A DNA stretch of 64,000 nt from Hemileia vastatrix (taxonomy: Eukaryota > Basidiomycota > Pucciniomycetes > Pucciniales > Zaghouaniaceae): contig JASXTE010000002.1 in assembly GCA_030280995.1 (NCBI GenBank), forward strand, positions 19,861,683 to 19,925,682. Direction: 5' to 3'. The notes under the pieces are model-generated. The model saw only the letters and a program-made list of their open reading frames with translations, did not search any database and was not told where the DNA came from. This document shows, in pieces, positions 1 through 10,965 of this stretch (its first letter is position 1; every line of letters begins with the position of its first letter). Made by a program: the position numbers and the translations under genes.

Positions 1-223
1 CTTCAGAACCTGTTTGGCCAGGTGGGACAGTTGATCCTGAAGAGGAGGAGACGTCTTTTTTATAGTTATCTTTTTTAAGAGGGTGTCCTTTTCCTCTATA
101 CTCATGCTTTCTGGCTGGGTGTACTGTTGGCCCTCCATGGTGATGTCCTGGAAAGTTTTTGTTAGCTTTAGACCTGGTATTATAAGCAGGCTTTTCACTT
201 ACACTGTCCTGGGGAGCACTCAT
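1..223 (-). CDS. Element A2: start of Gag polyprotein, cut by window edge
   Basis: The ATG is at 223 and the frame stays open for 74 codons to the left edge, so only the Gag N-terminus is visible. It matches the start of element A's Gag at 17260 almost base for base (both begin M-S-A, then Q-D in the next residues). Element A carries an early stop at the position where this copy reads Gly, so A2 looks younger or less decayed. It lies about 510 bp downstream (in minus orientation) of its own 5' LTR at 735-1911. Gag is the structural capsid precursor of Ty3/Gypsy elements; no capsid domain falls inside the window. Confidence 0.7.
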   Translation of the reverse strand, partial: MSAPQDSVSEKPAYNTRSKANKNFPGHHHGGPTVHPARKHEYRGKGHPLKKDNYKKDVSSSSGSTVPPGQTGSE

Positions 224-734
224 ATTGTTAAAAATGACAATATTTTACGTCTTCAAAAGGAAAAAACTCTATGGAATTAGTAGAAAAAAGATATTAGCAA
301 TTATATTACTAATAAAAAGCAATGGAGCTTACCCTGAATTTATATCTTTATTTATTTAAATAAAATGTAAGAAAAATTCGAAAAAATCTGTTAAAAATAT
401 AATAATAAGTTTAATTAGACCTCTATAAGGGTGAATAATTAGCTTACCAAGCTTTAACTAAATACCAATTTAATTGGGTGTTACATTAGTGTCCAAATAC
501 CAAGTGAAATTGGGTTTATATTGGGTACAGTTACTACTGTAAATATCTAATTTTTATGATTAAAAAATTAGTACAATTATTTTAAGGGTTCTTTTCCGCA
601 ATCAATGAGTTATGATGACCCACTAATATGCAGCAGACCCAAATATTTGGTTAATTTTGAGCTGTACTAAGGTAAAAATCATGTCCCAAGGCTTATACTA
701 AATAATAAGTAAAATATAAGGAAAGACCCCCCAT
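224..734 (-). other. Element A2 untranslated leader
   Basis: Region between the 5' LTR and the Gag ATG. It begins (minus strand) directly after the LTR terminus ACTGACA with ATGGGGGGTCTTTCC, which matches the same spot in A (16749), and it aligns with A's leader throughout. That post-LTR block is where the primer binding site should be. No coding frame is seen. Confidence 0.65.
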
Positions 735-1911
735 TGTCAGTATAGTCTAGTATATAAGTATGATATAATAGTGTTTATTTATGGTCCTACTACTTATTAA
801 TAAATGATTTAGTGATTAAACCTCAGGGGAAGACTAATATAATAGTTATACTCAAATAAAACTCACAATACTTGGATTTAAATGCGTGCTAGTGGTGGAA
901 AATAGAAGAATAAAATATAGTTATAGCTTATATAAAGATAAGATCAATTTATAGTGGCTTTATAATATATTTATAAAGGTTAATAATTGTATAGTAGTGT
1001 TTATTGGAGTTGTAGTAATTGAATGATGATAAATAACCGTCAAAATCCCTCCTTACTTATACCCAAATCCACTGGAGTGCACAGACCTTCAATCCAGATG
1101 ATGTCACTGCTATCCCCGGCAATTACAGCACTGTGAGGGCCCATCACCTCCCCATGGCGTCCACTTCAAGCAGTTTCAACACCCAGACCTCCAGTAAGGA
1201 CCCTCCATCACTATTAATAATAACACTGATCCATACCATAAATAGAAAATCCAGATAAAAGCGGATACCATAAAGAAACAGGTAAAATAAACAATCAAAA
1301 AGAGATTTAATGAAACTAAAAGCATATAAAGGAAACAAATAAAATGTCCAAGCCCCCAATAACATCCCCAAGCATCCACATTAACCCAGAAACATCCTTC
1401 CAACCCATAAATATGTGAATAACCATCCAAGGAAGTAATTTGAGTTGTCCAAACTGGGTGTATGCGCCTGATATAGGTGTCTATGCTTCTGTAGGCATTG
1501 TGAGTCCACTGATTTCGTCCATATGACCTAAAATAAGCAGAAAAACAAAGGTTATAGGCTATTAAGGGGCTAAAACCCACTTATATACCTAAATATACAT
1601 AATATACTGCATATTTCACTGAATATGAGATTTATGTATACATATAAGCTTATGTATGTCAATAATTACTTCATATCACTTAAGATAAGTATATTATGAC
1701 TCCATTAACACCTTAATAAATATTATTAGGCCATGGATAAGCTATTTAAACTAATATAAGTTATATAATAGAAAAATAATTATATATATATATAATAAAA
1801 TAATATATATTATTATTTTAACCTTATTTTTAAGATATAAGCTTAATCTACTTAAGGTTATCTTATTTTAAGCATAAGAAATACTCAGTCCTAAGGATAT
1901 TTAGGCTGACA
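735..1911 (-). repeat. Element A2 5' LTR (family A, 1177 bp)
   Basis: Minus-strand LTR starting TGTCAGCC at 1911 and ending ACTGACA at 735, which gives the inverted TGTCAG/CTGACA ends. Three more copies of the same LTR occur at 15593-16748, 19189-20362 and 41907-42844. A conserved block near the 3' third contains GGTATAAGTAAGGGAGG, a possible core promoter. A hydrophobic open frame (about 1144-1371) recurs in all four copies. The LTR lies directly against the pol coding sequence of element E at 1912, so A2 inserted into E. The second LTR and the target duplication partner are outside the window. Confidence 0.85.
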
Positions 1912-2975
1912 AAATCCTTCCCCACAACCTCCTTCAACTTCACAAACGCCTTCTCACACTCTTCATCCCACTCCCAGTCTGCATTCTTTCTCATTAACCG
2001 TCTCAATGGAGCTGCCAATGAAGAAAAGTCCTTAATAAAAATTTTAACATATACGCAAACGCCTAAAAACCCTCTAACTTCGGTCGTATTCTTGGGTCTT
2101 GGCCAGGACTGAATTTTTTTAACTTTCTTCTTGGACATAATCCTACCCTCTCTACATACCACATGGCCTAATATTTCTAAGGCTGGCACACAACATGAAA
2201 ATATTGAACCTGAAATAGTTAAACCAGCCTCTTCAATTCGAAACAAGATTCTTTCTAATGTAATTGAAAACTCCCAAATGAATTTGCGTATGCCAGGATT
2301 CTCTTCCAACACCTGTTTATCATAGTCGGTTGTTGGTACCTTAATTCCTCCATCATCTATAAAGATTCCAGCATATTGTGGAATTTCTTCTTGAAGGATC
2401 CAAGAGATCTGAGCTTGATAAACTGCAACCAAATTTTTTGCTCCTTGAGGTAATCTTGTTAACTGTAAACGTCCTAGTGGCGTATCAAATGTAGTGAGAG
2501 GCCTTGAATCCGGATGTAACTCTCTCTCATCATATCCACCCATAATATCTCCCAAACCATAACACACTCTCCCTGCAAACGCTTCGACAAACTCCTCAGC
2601 ACTAGGCAGTATCCCAGCATCCTTTATTGTAACCCTATTTAATTCCCTAAGATCATGAAAAACTCTAAGCTTGCCATTCGGTTTCTTGATACAAAATACT
2701 GGACTAGAATAACTTGACGATGAGTGCTCATACAGTCCCGTGTGTATCTGTTCTCTGACAACTTCAATATAGGCTTCTTTTAATGCAGCCGGAATAGGAA
2801 TCAGTTTCTGCTGCCACAGTTCATGACATACCACAAGAATCTTATAAGGCTCCCCATAGGAATGCTTCAACACACCCCTCTCCTCTTATACAAAACAATG
2901 GCCTTCTCTTGCTTGACCATCACATCCAACAACAACTTCTTCTCTTCTCCAGACAACCAACCATCAGTTCTAAAA
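1912..2975 (-). pseudogene. Element E: Ty3/Gypsy reverse transcriptase, interrupted
   Basis: The frame from about 2873 to 1912 encodes a reverse transcriptase. The primer-grip side reads SSPVFCIKKPNGKLR and the catalytic motif is FIDDGG (F-X-D-D). It is followed by the connection region with the chromovirus-like LGHVVCREGRI and TEVRGFLG motifs. Upstream, in a shifted frame (about 2975-2880), LSGEEKKLLLDVMVKQEK is typical of the pre-RT region of basidiomycete Gypsy elements. The frame runs straight into the LTR of A2 at 1911, so RNase H and integrase lie beyond the left edge, if they survive. A frameshift near 2880 and a stop near 3015 also break the polyprotein. Confidence 0.85.
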
Positions 2976-3014
2976 TTAACAACACCCAGTCTCTCAAAAG
3001 TGATTCTTGAAGTC

Positions 3015-3749
3015 TCAAAAAAATTCAGGCGGATTCTTTACCAAGGGACTTTCATAAGGATCTCTTGATAAACTTGGTCTTCTCAAGGGTGGATTTAATT
3101 TGGCAGGTAGCGGTTCATTAATATGTCGAACTTTATTTGCTACTTTCTTATATTTGGCTGCATGCACATCTAAATAAACTTGAGGTAAAACATTTACTTT
3201 TGTTTCTCCATTAAAAATTTCATCAAATGAATCTTCTTCATCGTCAGAATCGGAATAAGAAAAATTAGAAAAATATTTTATTTCATTTTTAAATTTTACC
3301 CTTTTCTCCTTTCCCTCGTCTAATTTATAAACAGATTTTCCAACACCTTTGCTTCCCTTATCCAACAGTAAATTGCTCGTAAATAAATTTGGCAGTTTAA
3401 CCTCTTGCCGGAGGACCGGAATTGAATTTTCACAAAAATTATTTTTTTGTGTTTTAATTATACCGAGATTTTTTATTGGATTTTGATGTGATATTTGCAG
3501 TTTACCCTCTTGCTGGAGGTCCATAATAGAAGGAGATACTTGCAGTTTAACCTCTTTCTGGAGGTCATAAAACATACCCTTCCAATTTTTATCAAACCTA
3601 ATTTGGCCCATTTTGCCTTTTTCACCATTTTTAAATTTAATAGAAAAACAGGGTAAATCCAATAAACATATAGAAAAGTCCAAAACGTATTTGCACTCCA
3701 AAGTAATATTAACAGAAAATAATTGAGAATCCACTTGAATTATCTCCAA
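3015..3749 (-). pseudogene. Element E: Gag-Pol linker region
   Basis: Open frame of about 244 codons between the protease region and the reverse transcriptase of E, in the same frame as the RT but shifted from the Gag-protease frame. It is lysine- and asparagine-rich. It contains three imperfect internal repeats of a short motif (EVKLQVSPS, EGKLQISHQ, EVKLPNLF) and an acidic run of Asp and Glu near its end. No known domain is recognised. The position suggests a lineage-specific spacer of the polyprotein. Confidence 0.5.
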
Positions 3750-3820
3750 GTGAGCTGACCTATTTCAATCCGGGATCTCATACTGAGGAGAGATTACAAA
3801 ATTAGAGTGATCAGCCTCTT

Positions 3821-6430
3821 CTACCCCAAAAAATGAGGGCCTTCATCCCTTTCCAACAAACATAATTCACCAGAAGCCGTCCATTTTATACGCCGCTTCT
3901 TGGTGCAAACACAACACTGGCACAGAGTAGTAATCTCTGGCTGTGTTTCCCAACCTTCATCTCCAGGAGGCGCTAACCGCATATGTAACCTCCGCATATC
4001 TTCACCAGTGATTTCCAAACTAATCCCCATGCCAGCTTGATACCCTATCCTGGCCTCAAAATCCATCAAAAAAGGACCACCGAGAACAGTTTTGACTGCT
4101 CTTCTGGCCACATAAAAGTGTACCTTACCAACAGATCCACCAATGCCTAACCTGACATGCTCAGCTGTACCCATCAGCTCTGTTGCATGCCCTCCAATGC
4201 CTCTGAGGTTTCCCCCAGTTCCACTTTTAATTGGCAAGCCTATACTCGTCGCTTTCTCCAATGAAATTAAATTAATTTGAGACCCTGAATTGACCAAGGC
4301 CTTTACTTCTTTACCGTTAAGAGTTACCACCAGGTAACCCAGGGGAGCAGAAAAATGTGTATCTACATCTTCCCCAAACTTTTCAAAATTTTCACAAATA
4401 TATTCCACCTCTCCAGTGGAAACCTGACGCCTCGTCAAATGCTTCTTTTGCTTTTCAGCAAGCGCCGGACTAATCGTAAATAACTCCCCCAAAGATAAGG
4501 GAATCTGCAGTTGATTCACCCTATTCAAAACTGCGTCCATTGAATTAGCTTGACCAGAGACTACTGGCCACTCATACTGGACCTTTGATTTAACAACCTT
4601 GGCCCTGGGTACCTCTTGAGGTCCAACCAAGCCATCTTCACCTCCCATAATAACATCTTCACTTTCTATAACCCTAACTCCGTCACCAGCTTCTTGCACT
4701 AATCCTGATCAATCGCTAGTCCTTCTTACTCCCTCCATTGGGATGGGACCGCTAAAACTTGGTCTGGGTAGAGACGCCAAAGGTACGTCCTCCTCAGAAT
4801 CCGAATCATCCTCTGGCATAGGCTCACCATTTAAATCAAACTTGCCATAACTAGGGGGACCCATATCAGCAATCCCCTTCTGCATTTTATATAATTCGTC
4901 CTTAGAGTAAGGGTTCAATTCGTTGGCGGCAGTTTGAGCACTAGAATTTTTGTCCTTAGAGTAAGGGTTCACTTTGTTATTGGCCTTGCCAGGATTAGCC
5001 CTCAATTGGCTCTGAATGCTACTCTTCGCCTTAGTAGCAGCTGCTCTTCTAGCAGCATTAACATCGTATTCACCAGCCATACAGCTACCCTCCACCTGGG
5101 CAACCGTTGCCAGCTCTAAACCTCCAAAAGAAGTAGAAAATGTGGCTTTACTGACCTCTTTCTCCTTGCCCTTGTCAGCTTTACCACCATTACCATTACC
5201 ATTTTTGCCACCCTTGGCATTAACATCTTCATCCGTCACCTCTTCAAATCTGGCTCTCCTTTCAGCCGTTAAACTTCTTCTGACCAAATCAGAAGGAGAC
5301 TGTCCATCACTGGGCTTGATGAACGAACCATCAGGAAATTTATAAACTTTACCATCAAATAAAACTCGCCCAGCATCCATATCCTTATCAAGAGCAAAAC
5401 AAACTGTTGCTCTGTGCCCCCTCCTATTACAATAGGAGCACACCTTTGGCTCATCATAGCCACCTCTATAACTACTACCACCATTTTCACCATTTCTCCC
5501 ATTTCCTGGGAAGCGGTTACCATTATTATAGCCATTATAATTTCGACGTTCATAACCTCTGGACTGATAAGAAGTCGATGTCTAGGAAGAAGCGATTGGG
5601 GCCTTTTTAGCCTTCTGGGTTTCTTGAACAAATATTTTTAATTGTTTCCTTAAATCGGCCAGGTGATCGACCATCTTATTATCTACATTGCCCTCAACTT
5701 TAGCAGCAGGTAATCCCATTTGTGCCTTCTTGGCCTCCTGGGCTTTGACAATAATATCATTGTTTTCGGCCAAAACTTCGCTAACCTTGCTAACATATTG
5801 AGTGCAGGACTCTTGATATTTGTCCAATGCTAACAACTTGAGATGGGCCTGAATGCTCTCTTTGATAACCTCCAGAGCCGGCAGTTTCTGCTCACCATTA
5901 GGCAGTTCCTTCATCAAATCTTTTCTTGAAAGATCCTTCAAGACGTCCATACAAATATCCCTACTGCATGCTGTCCAAAACAAATCTTTTGCTTGATTCT
6001 CATGCACTAACTCATCCACCAATATGAGATATTCCACCACTTCATCAAACTGAACACAGAGCTTTTTGAAGTCAGCCATAGAAGAAACTCCACATTTTGC
6101 TTGCCAGTCTCCAACAATTTTATTGAGGTCCATCATAGTAAACCTAACACCCCATCTATCAACCATAGCTTTAGAAAGCTTAACCCAATCCTTGTCCTTA
6201 AATGCCTGCATAGCAATAACCTCCTTTTCCACCTCCCTATCAGAAATAAAAAATATAACTTGCTTCACCATATCCACATGAGAAGCACCATCAACAGCAG
6301 CAGCAGCTTCATACCTGCTAATGAACCATTTAACCTCCTCCCCATCAAACTTTGGGCCATCCCAAGAAACAATCCTAACAGAGGGAGTAAGAGTTTGAGG
6401 AGATCCAGAAGCAACAGCAGAAGAAGACAT
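3821..6430 (-). pseudogene. Element E: Gag and protease polyprotein with two stops
   Basis: One continuous frame from ATG 6430 to 3821, broken only by TAG at 5582-5584 and TGA at 4709-4711. Order: Gag-like N-terminus with the SWDGPKFDGEEVKWFISRYE motif near residue 25; an Asn/Gly-rich stretch; a CCHC zinc knuckle CSYCNRRGHRATVC at about 5440; a serine/lysine-rich linker; and a retropepsin-like protease near 4300. The protease active site reads VNSGSQINLI instead of the expected D-S/T-G, so the catalytic Asp is replaced by Asn. The element therefore looks dead even apart from the stops. Confidence 0.85.
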
Positions 6431-6606
6431 CCCAATAAGTAATGAAAAGTGTTAACAATCGAAAAAATAACAAGCCTCTTGCAGGCCAATAATAAAAATC
6501 CAATTAGAGTTCCAGAAAATAAGCCTCTTGCAGGCTAAGAACATTCTTGATCCAAGTAAGTCTTTAAAGAAAGCTAGAGAAATTGAACCCCACATTGGGC
6601 GCCAAG
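6431..6606 (-). other. Element E leader with primer binding site
   Basis: Short leader between the E 5' LTR and the Gag ATG. Immediately inside the LTR the minus strand reads TTGGCGCCCAATGTGGGG, a textbook tRNA primer binding site for fungal and plant Gypsy elements. This fixes the inner edge of the LTR at 6607. It contrasts with elements A, B and C, which have no such motif. Confidence 0.8.
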
Positions 6607-7727
6607 TATGGTAAGGTAAACTCTTACAGTCGCCTTGCTGTAAGCAGAATCCAGAGGAGATGTGTGGATTTAGCTGAAAACCCCGTCCTTTCAATAAAAA
6701 ATAACAAAATGGGAATTCTAAATCACTAAGCTAACCAGTCTACTTGGATCTGATTGATAAAAATAATGAAACTCTGATATGTTTAACGCTTATTGAGATT
6801 TAAATAAAAGTGGCTGTTGAGAAATAAATACTTATTACAACAGTTAAGTGGTACCAGTGAAAGATCTGAAAAGATTGACTTTTATGTTTTTATAATAATT
6901 TAAATTTTTATGAGACAGCAATAATCAAGTCCCAGTGGTGAAGACCTTTCTAAAGATACCCTGTATGAAGTGTGATTTAAATTGTTGAGTAGTTTTTCTA
7001 TAATGTTATATATAAAATATAAAGTTATAAGGGTATTACAAATTTATTTAATTTGTTGAGTAATAAAAAATGAGACCCTGGTGGTTAAAGATTAAGCTGT
7101 ATGATGTATCCTCTTCCACAATTTCGCGTCTGAGAGGCTCTTAAGTATACCTAGTCACGTGCCTAATTTTCCCCTCCAGAGCTCACCCAGAGTCTATCCA
7201 GAGCCCGTACGGAGCTCGTACAGAGTCTGTACAGAGTCCGTCCGGAGTCCGTCTGGACTTCCGGACTCAATTAGAACCTTTAACACTATAATAAAAAATC
7301 TAGAAAAATTACACATGATAGAGCCACTTCCCCTTTACATGCCCAACTAATTTTTGTAGCCTGTGAAGCTCTAATCACCCCGTGAAAATTCATCAAAGTT
7401 AAGTATTTTCTAAAAACGTAAATATTTCTATAAAACTTTAAAATTCATTTAAAATTATAAGAAAAATAGTAAAAATTCTGGGAAAATTTCCCAAGGTTCT
7501 TGAGTGACTCGACTTGATACTTATAAATTTTTCAGACCGTAAAAATAAGTTTTCTCCGTAAAATAAATTGTTTTCGCGTAGGCATTTGCGTTTAACCCAT
7601 TTCTTCATATTTAAAACTCAAATAAATTAAATAAAACCCCTTTTTAAAATATTAACATCTTCAATTTTTACGTTGTAATAACTCCATTTAGGTATTTAGG
7701 TGCCGTACTAAACTTTAGGCCACCACA
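6607..7727 (-). repeat. Element E 5' LTR (about 1121 bp)
   Basis: On the minus strand it starts TGTGGTGGCC at 7727 and ends CTTACCATA at 6607, next to the primer binding site. The related LTR H at 54119-55815 shares both edges (TGTGGTA start, TACCACA end, the ACTCTTACAG subterminal block and the motif TTTAGTAAGGCACC). It sits inside the K1 transposase coding region; the flanking ACGGA at 7728-7732 is the expected 5-bp target duplication, whose partner would be left of the window. It contains an 11-bp minisatellite at 7179-7266. Confidence 0.75.
7179..7266. repeat. 11-bp minisatellite inside LTR E
   Basis: Eight head-to-tail 11-bp units: GAGCTCACCCA, GAGTCTATCCA, GAGCCCGTACG, GAGCTCGTACA, GAGTCTGTACA, GAGTCCGTCCG, GAGTCCGTCTG, GACTTCCGGAC. 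It is a GC-rich island in strongly AT-rich surroundings. Confidence 0.85.
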
Positions 7728-8518
7728 ACGGAAGAGTCATGACATGAGCCAGGGCAGCCACTATGAAAAGCAATAAATTTTTTATTGACATTGCATACAA
7801 GTTGAACGGCAATAGAGTATCTAGAAAGAAGATAAAAAGTTAGATTGTGAAAGATGAGAACTTGGAGAAGATTTTGAAGAAACCTTTTTTTGCGATCAAA
7901 ATAATGGTTGTCATCATGAGCAGGCTTTTGACTCAAAGGTATAGTCGTGCCATCAACAAATCCTACACAGCCAGGGAAACATTCAGCTTGCATTACTTGA
8001 GAGGATTCAAGTCGCTGTTCTGGAGTTGGCCAAGCAAGTGTTTGAGACTTGAGGGGAAGGATAGCAATCATACAGCACTTGGTGTATAATATCAGGGTAC
8101 CATATCCTATGTTAAAGAGATTATCCAAACATCTTACAGCAGCACTGTTTCCATTTGAGCCAAAGAGACATAGTGCAACAGCAAGTTGGATGGCAGGATT
8201 ACGCTGTTTGTTATGGGAATTGTTATGAAAGATAGGATGATTGGAGATGAGTTGATAAAGTTTGAAGAAAGAATTGGGAGAAGTTCTAAAAAGTTGGGTG
8301 AAGTTTAAATGAGGAATGTTGAGAGTGGAGGCCAGATCATATTGGGGATCATGATAAAGATTTGGCCCCCTGGTGATGATGTAACACTTTTTGGAAAGAA
8401 AACACATATAAGCTAAAGCATCTTCCAAATCTGAGTCAGATTTATAGTAAAGAACTAAAAGTAAAGTAATAGCATTCATTGTTGAGTGAAGTAGCTTCCT
8501 AGTGGAGAGGTGTTTCAT
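7728..8518 (-). pseudogene. K1: HARBI1-like (PIF/Harbinger) transposase, 5' part
   Basis: DDE-superfamily endonuclease of a PIF/Harbinger transposon, which cuts and pastes its own DNA in the nucleus. ATG at 8518. Visible motifs in order: the helical N-terminal part with FRTSPNSFFKLY and LCLFGSNGNSAAVRC; the first catalytic Asp in GFVDGTTIPLSQKP; then CNVNKKFIAFHSG and HDSS. A probable unspliced intron lies near 7815-7875, followed by SIAVQL. Coding stops abruptly after HDSS where LTR E begins, so the second Asp and the Glu are outside the window. Relatives are G (11636), F (42845) and L (49560). Confidence 0.85.
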
Positions 8519-8749
8519 TGTTGCAGATGGAAGGGTTATGTGATGAGGGAAGTGGGAATTCACCACCAAATGTGCAGTTGGGGTGTGTAGATAGAAAAAA
8601 AACTTAAGTGTTCGCCACCAAAATTAAGTAGCATAGAGTGAGGAAAGACTTAAGGATGGCATCAGCAATTATGAGTCATGTGACTTTCTTGAAAATCCAT
8701 CATGGATGAGATGAGTTTGGGATCAGGAATTAGGAATGGAAATTGGGGT

Positions 8750-8895
8750 ATAAGAGGCGGGATAATGCATTATTGTGGATTCCTTATCCACTAGCCCCGG
8801 GGCTAGTGAATAAGAATCTTCCGCAATTAATAATGTCTGATCCCGGAAAAAAAAATTCCTGATCCCTAATTGCGGATCCCTGAACATTGATACCC
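8750..8895. repeat. K1 terminal inverted repeat and subterminal repeats
   Basis: The right transposon end reads GATCCCTGAACATTGATACC then CCCTA. It matches the end of element F at about 48709 (GATCCCTGAGCATTGATACC). Both share subterminal blocks GGGGTATAAG and CTTCCGCAATTA. It lies upstream of the K1 transposase. Inside it, 8789-8808 is a perfect 20-bp palindrome CACTAGCCCCGGGGCTAGTG. Confidence 0.7.
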
Positions 8896-10533
8896 CCTAT
8901 TGTGAAGTCAAAATGCCGCTGCCTGTCAAGGATCTGCAGGTTAAAACATGCACCTACCACACACGTGTTGTTTATCAGAGGCTATGGTTGTATTTAATTA
9001 AATCCTAACATCATCAGTTTGATCTTCCCAATCATTATCTTGAGCTATATAACCACCTCCGCGCCGCGTTCATCAAAAATTATATTAGATTACACCCAGT
9101 TCAAGAAAACTTGCGGCTTTCCGAAATTTTACCCCCCCTTTAGTTCACCCAATCGCCTAAGTTCACATAGATTCTAGTCCCAGTTGTATGGTATCTGAGT
9201 AGTTTCATTCCCATATAGACGAGTGATCCTAGGAATAAATAAATAAATAGTTCACCCAGAATATGAGTTTGGGTCAGCTCAATTGGTGCATCATCTCCGT
9301 TAGATCGTCACAGCCCTGATTGCCTAAGGTTAGCTGGCCTTAACTCATATTTTTAGGGAACCAAGAGAAGAAATCATTTTCAAAAGGCCTCAAGCTTTTC
9401 TGAATTAAGTGTACATCTGACAGCATGATAATAGAGGCTACTAAAATTACCGTGAGCATCACATTCATAATCTATATTAGAAGCGAATTCTCAATGATAT
9501 TTTGTGAGCAAAATAGTAGCTAGAAACCCGATTTTCATGGGTAGGTTAGAGAGAGCTATAGAGTGACGCTCAGACAATTGCTTTAGTCATCAATTATAAT
9601 ATTTTCCTGAAACTTGACTGTGATGAATTTAGCTACACTATAAATTATATTCTGACTGAAGCACAAACACTCACACACATGCCGGATATGTTTGATTTCC
9701 GACGAGCTTTTTTTTTATTGTGTCAAAGTTCCAAGAACCGATTGATTGGGACCTTGTATTTTTTTACGTGTCTTTTTGATATTGAGTGTAGACAACAGAG
9801 AGCATGTGACTTGCGCGTCTCACTAAATCATAAGGCACCGTGACTTCCATGGGTAAACGAGTCTTGTGAGTCATGGAAGAAAATAAAGTTCGTATAGCCA
9901 TTCCTGTGATCATGGCTACAATTCTATTAAGCCAAGTTGGCAAATTGACCAACACCCCCACTACCACCACACTTGCATTACATGCGAAAGCGCGTGGAAA
10001 AGCAGAGGAAGAAAAAGCGGATCATTGATATCCGCGGCAATTTAGCGCTTTGAAGGTCATCATCAAAGTATAAATATATATCCTTTTTTTAGGCTTATCT
10101 TTTCTTTGTTCATTTCTAAAAAATTAAATCAGCCAATAAATAGGAGAAAGGTTCTGAGTAATCGATTCACAGAGATGAGAATCTTATAAATGAATCAGTT
10201 GCAATTATCTGATTAATTGTCATTAGAAACGTGAAAAAAAGAAGTCACTTTTTTATCTAGCCACCAAAGAAAATCTGTCAGCCTAATACTAGGTATCTAT
10301 TCCTAACTCGATTATGAGTTGAAGAAAAATGATTCGATGCCACGCGAAGTTTGTGCGCTCGATTCATTCAGCACTTTATGTGTGACCATTACACAGGCAT
10401 TTCAGAAATGCTAAAATTTAGTTAAATCAATGGTAAGGACAGCCACCTGTTACCAGGTGCACACATTTTTCCTTTAGTGTTTTTGGAAAAAGTAACTAAA
10501 AATGTTAAAATGAATAAAGGAATGGAAATACTA
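8896..10533. other. Low-repeat stretch without a supported gene
   Basis: Base composition is less AT-skewed than in the surrounding transposons and no retroelement or transposase similarity is seen. A 68-codon minus-strand frame at 9764-9970 lacks an ATG start and resembles nothing recognised. It may be unique host sequence or an old relic. Confidence 0.4.
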
Positions 10534-10730
10534 GGGGGTATCAAAGTTAGAAATTTGTAATTATTTAAAAGGTATTTCACAACACAAAAATAAAGCCACA
10601 AACTTGACATTAATTCTCAGTAAAAAGTTGCTTTAGGGGCACAATATGGAATATTTAAAAAAATAATCACGGTTGATTGGGTGAAAAAAGAGTTATTTTG
10701 AAATGGAAGATTTCTAAATTTGATAGCCAC
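10534..10730. mobile_element. MITE copy 1 (about 197 bp)
   Basis: Starts GGGGGTATCAAAGTTAGAAA and ends in a degenerate inverted counterpart (TTTCTAAATTTGATAGCCAC). It is a near match to the copy 38 bp downstream, in the same orientation. The GGGGGTATCAA end resembles the Harbinger ends at 8895 and 48709. No coding capacity. Confidence 0.7.
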
Positions 10731-10767
10731 TATTAAGTAATATCATTGCTGAATGTTGGAGATAACA

Positions 10768-10965
10768 GGGGGTATCAAAGTTAGAAATTTGTAATTATTT
10801 AAAACATATTTCATAACACAAAAAGAAAGCCCAAAAATTGAGATTATCTCTCAGTAAAAAGGTGTTTTTGGGGCACAATATGGCATATTTTACAAAATAA
10901 TCATGGTTGATTTGGTGGAAAAAATAGGTATCCTTAAATGGAATATTTCTAAATTTGGTACCCCC
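10768..10965. mobile_element. MITE copy 2 (about 198 bp)
   Basis: Left end GGGGGTATCAAAGTTAGAAA; right end TTTCTAAATTTGGTACCCCC followed by TAA, i.e. imperfect terminal inverted repeats of about 20 bp. It is a direct tandem partner of copy 1. A half copy in the opposite orientation lies at about 53456-53535. Confidence 0.75.

Noticed and set aside
5016..5641. Several plus-strand frames opposite element E Gag
   Set aside because: Antisense shadows of the Gag coding sequence; hydrophobic runs mirror Lys/Glu-rich Gag codons.
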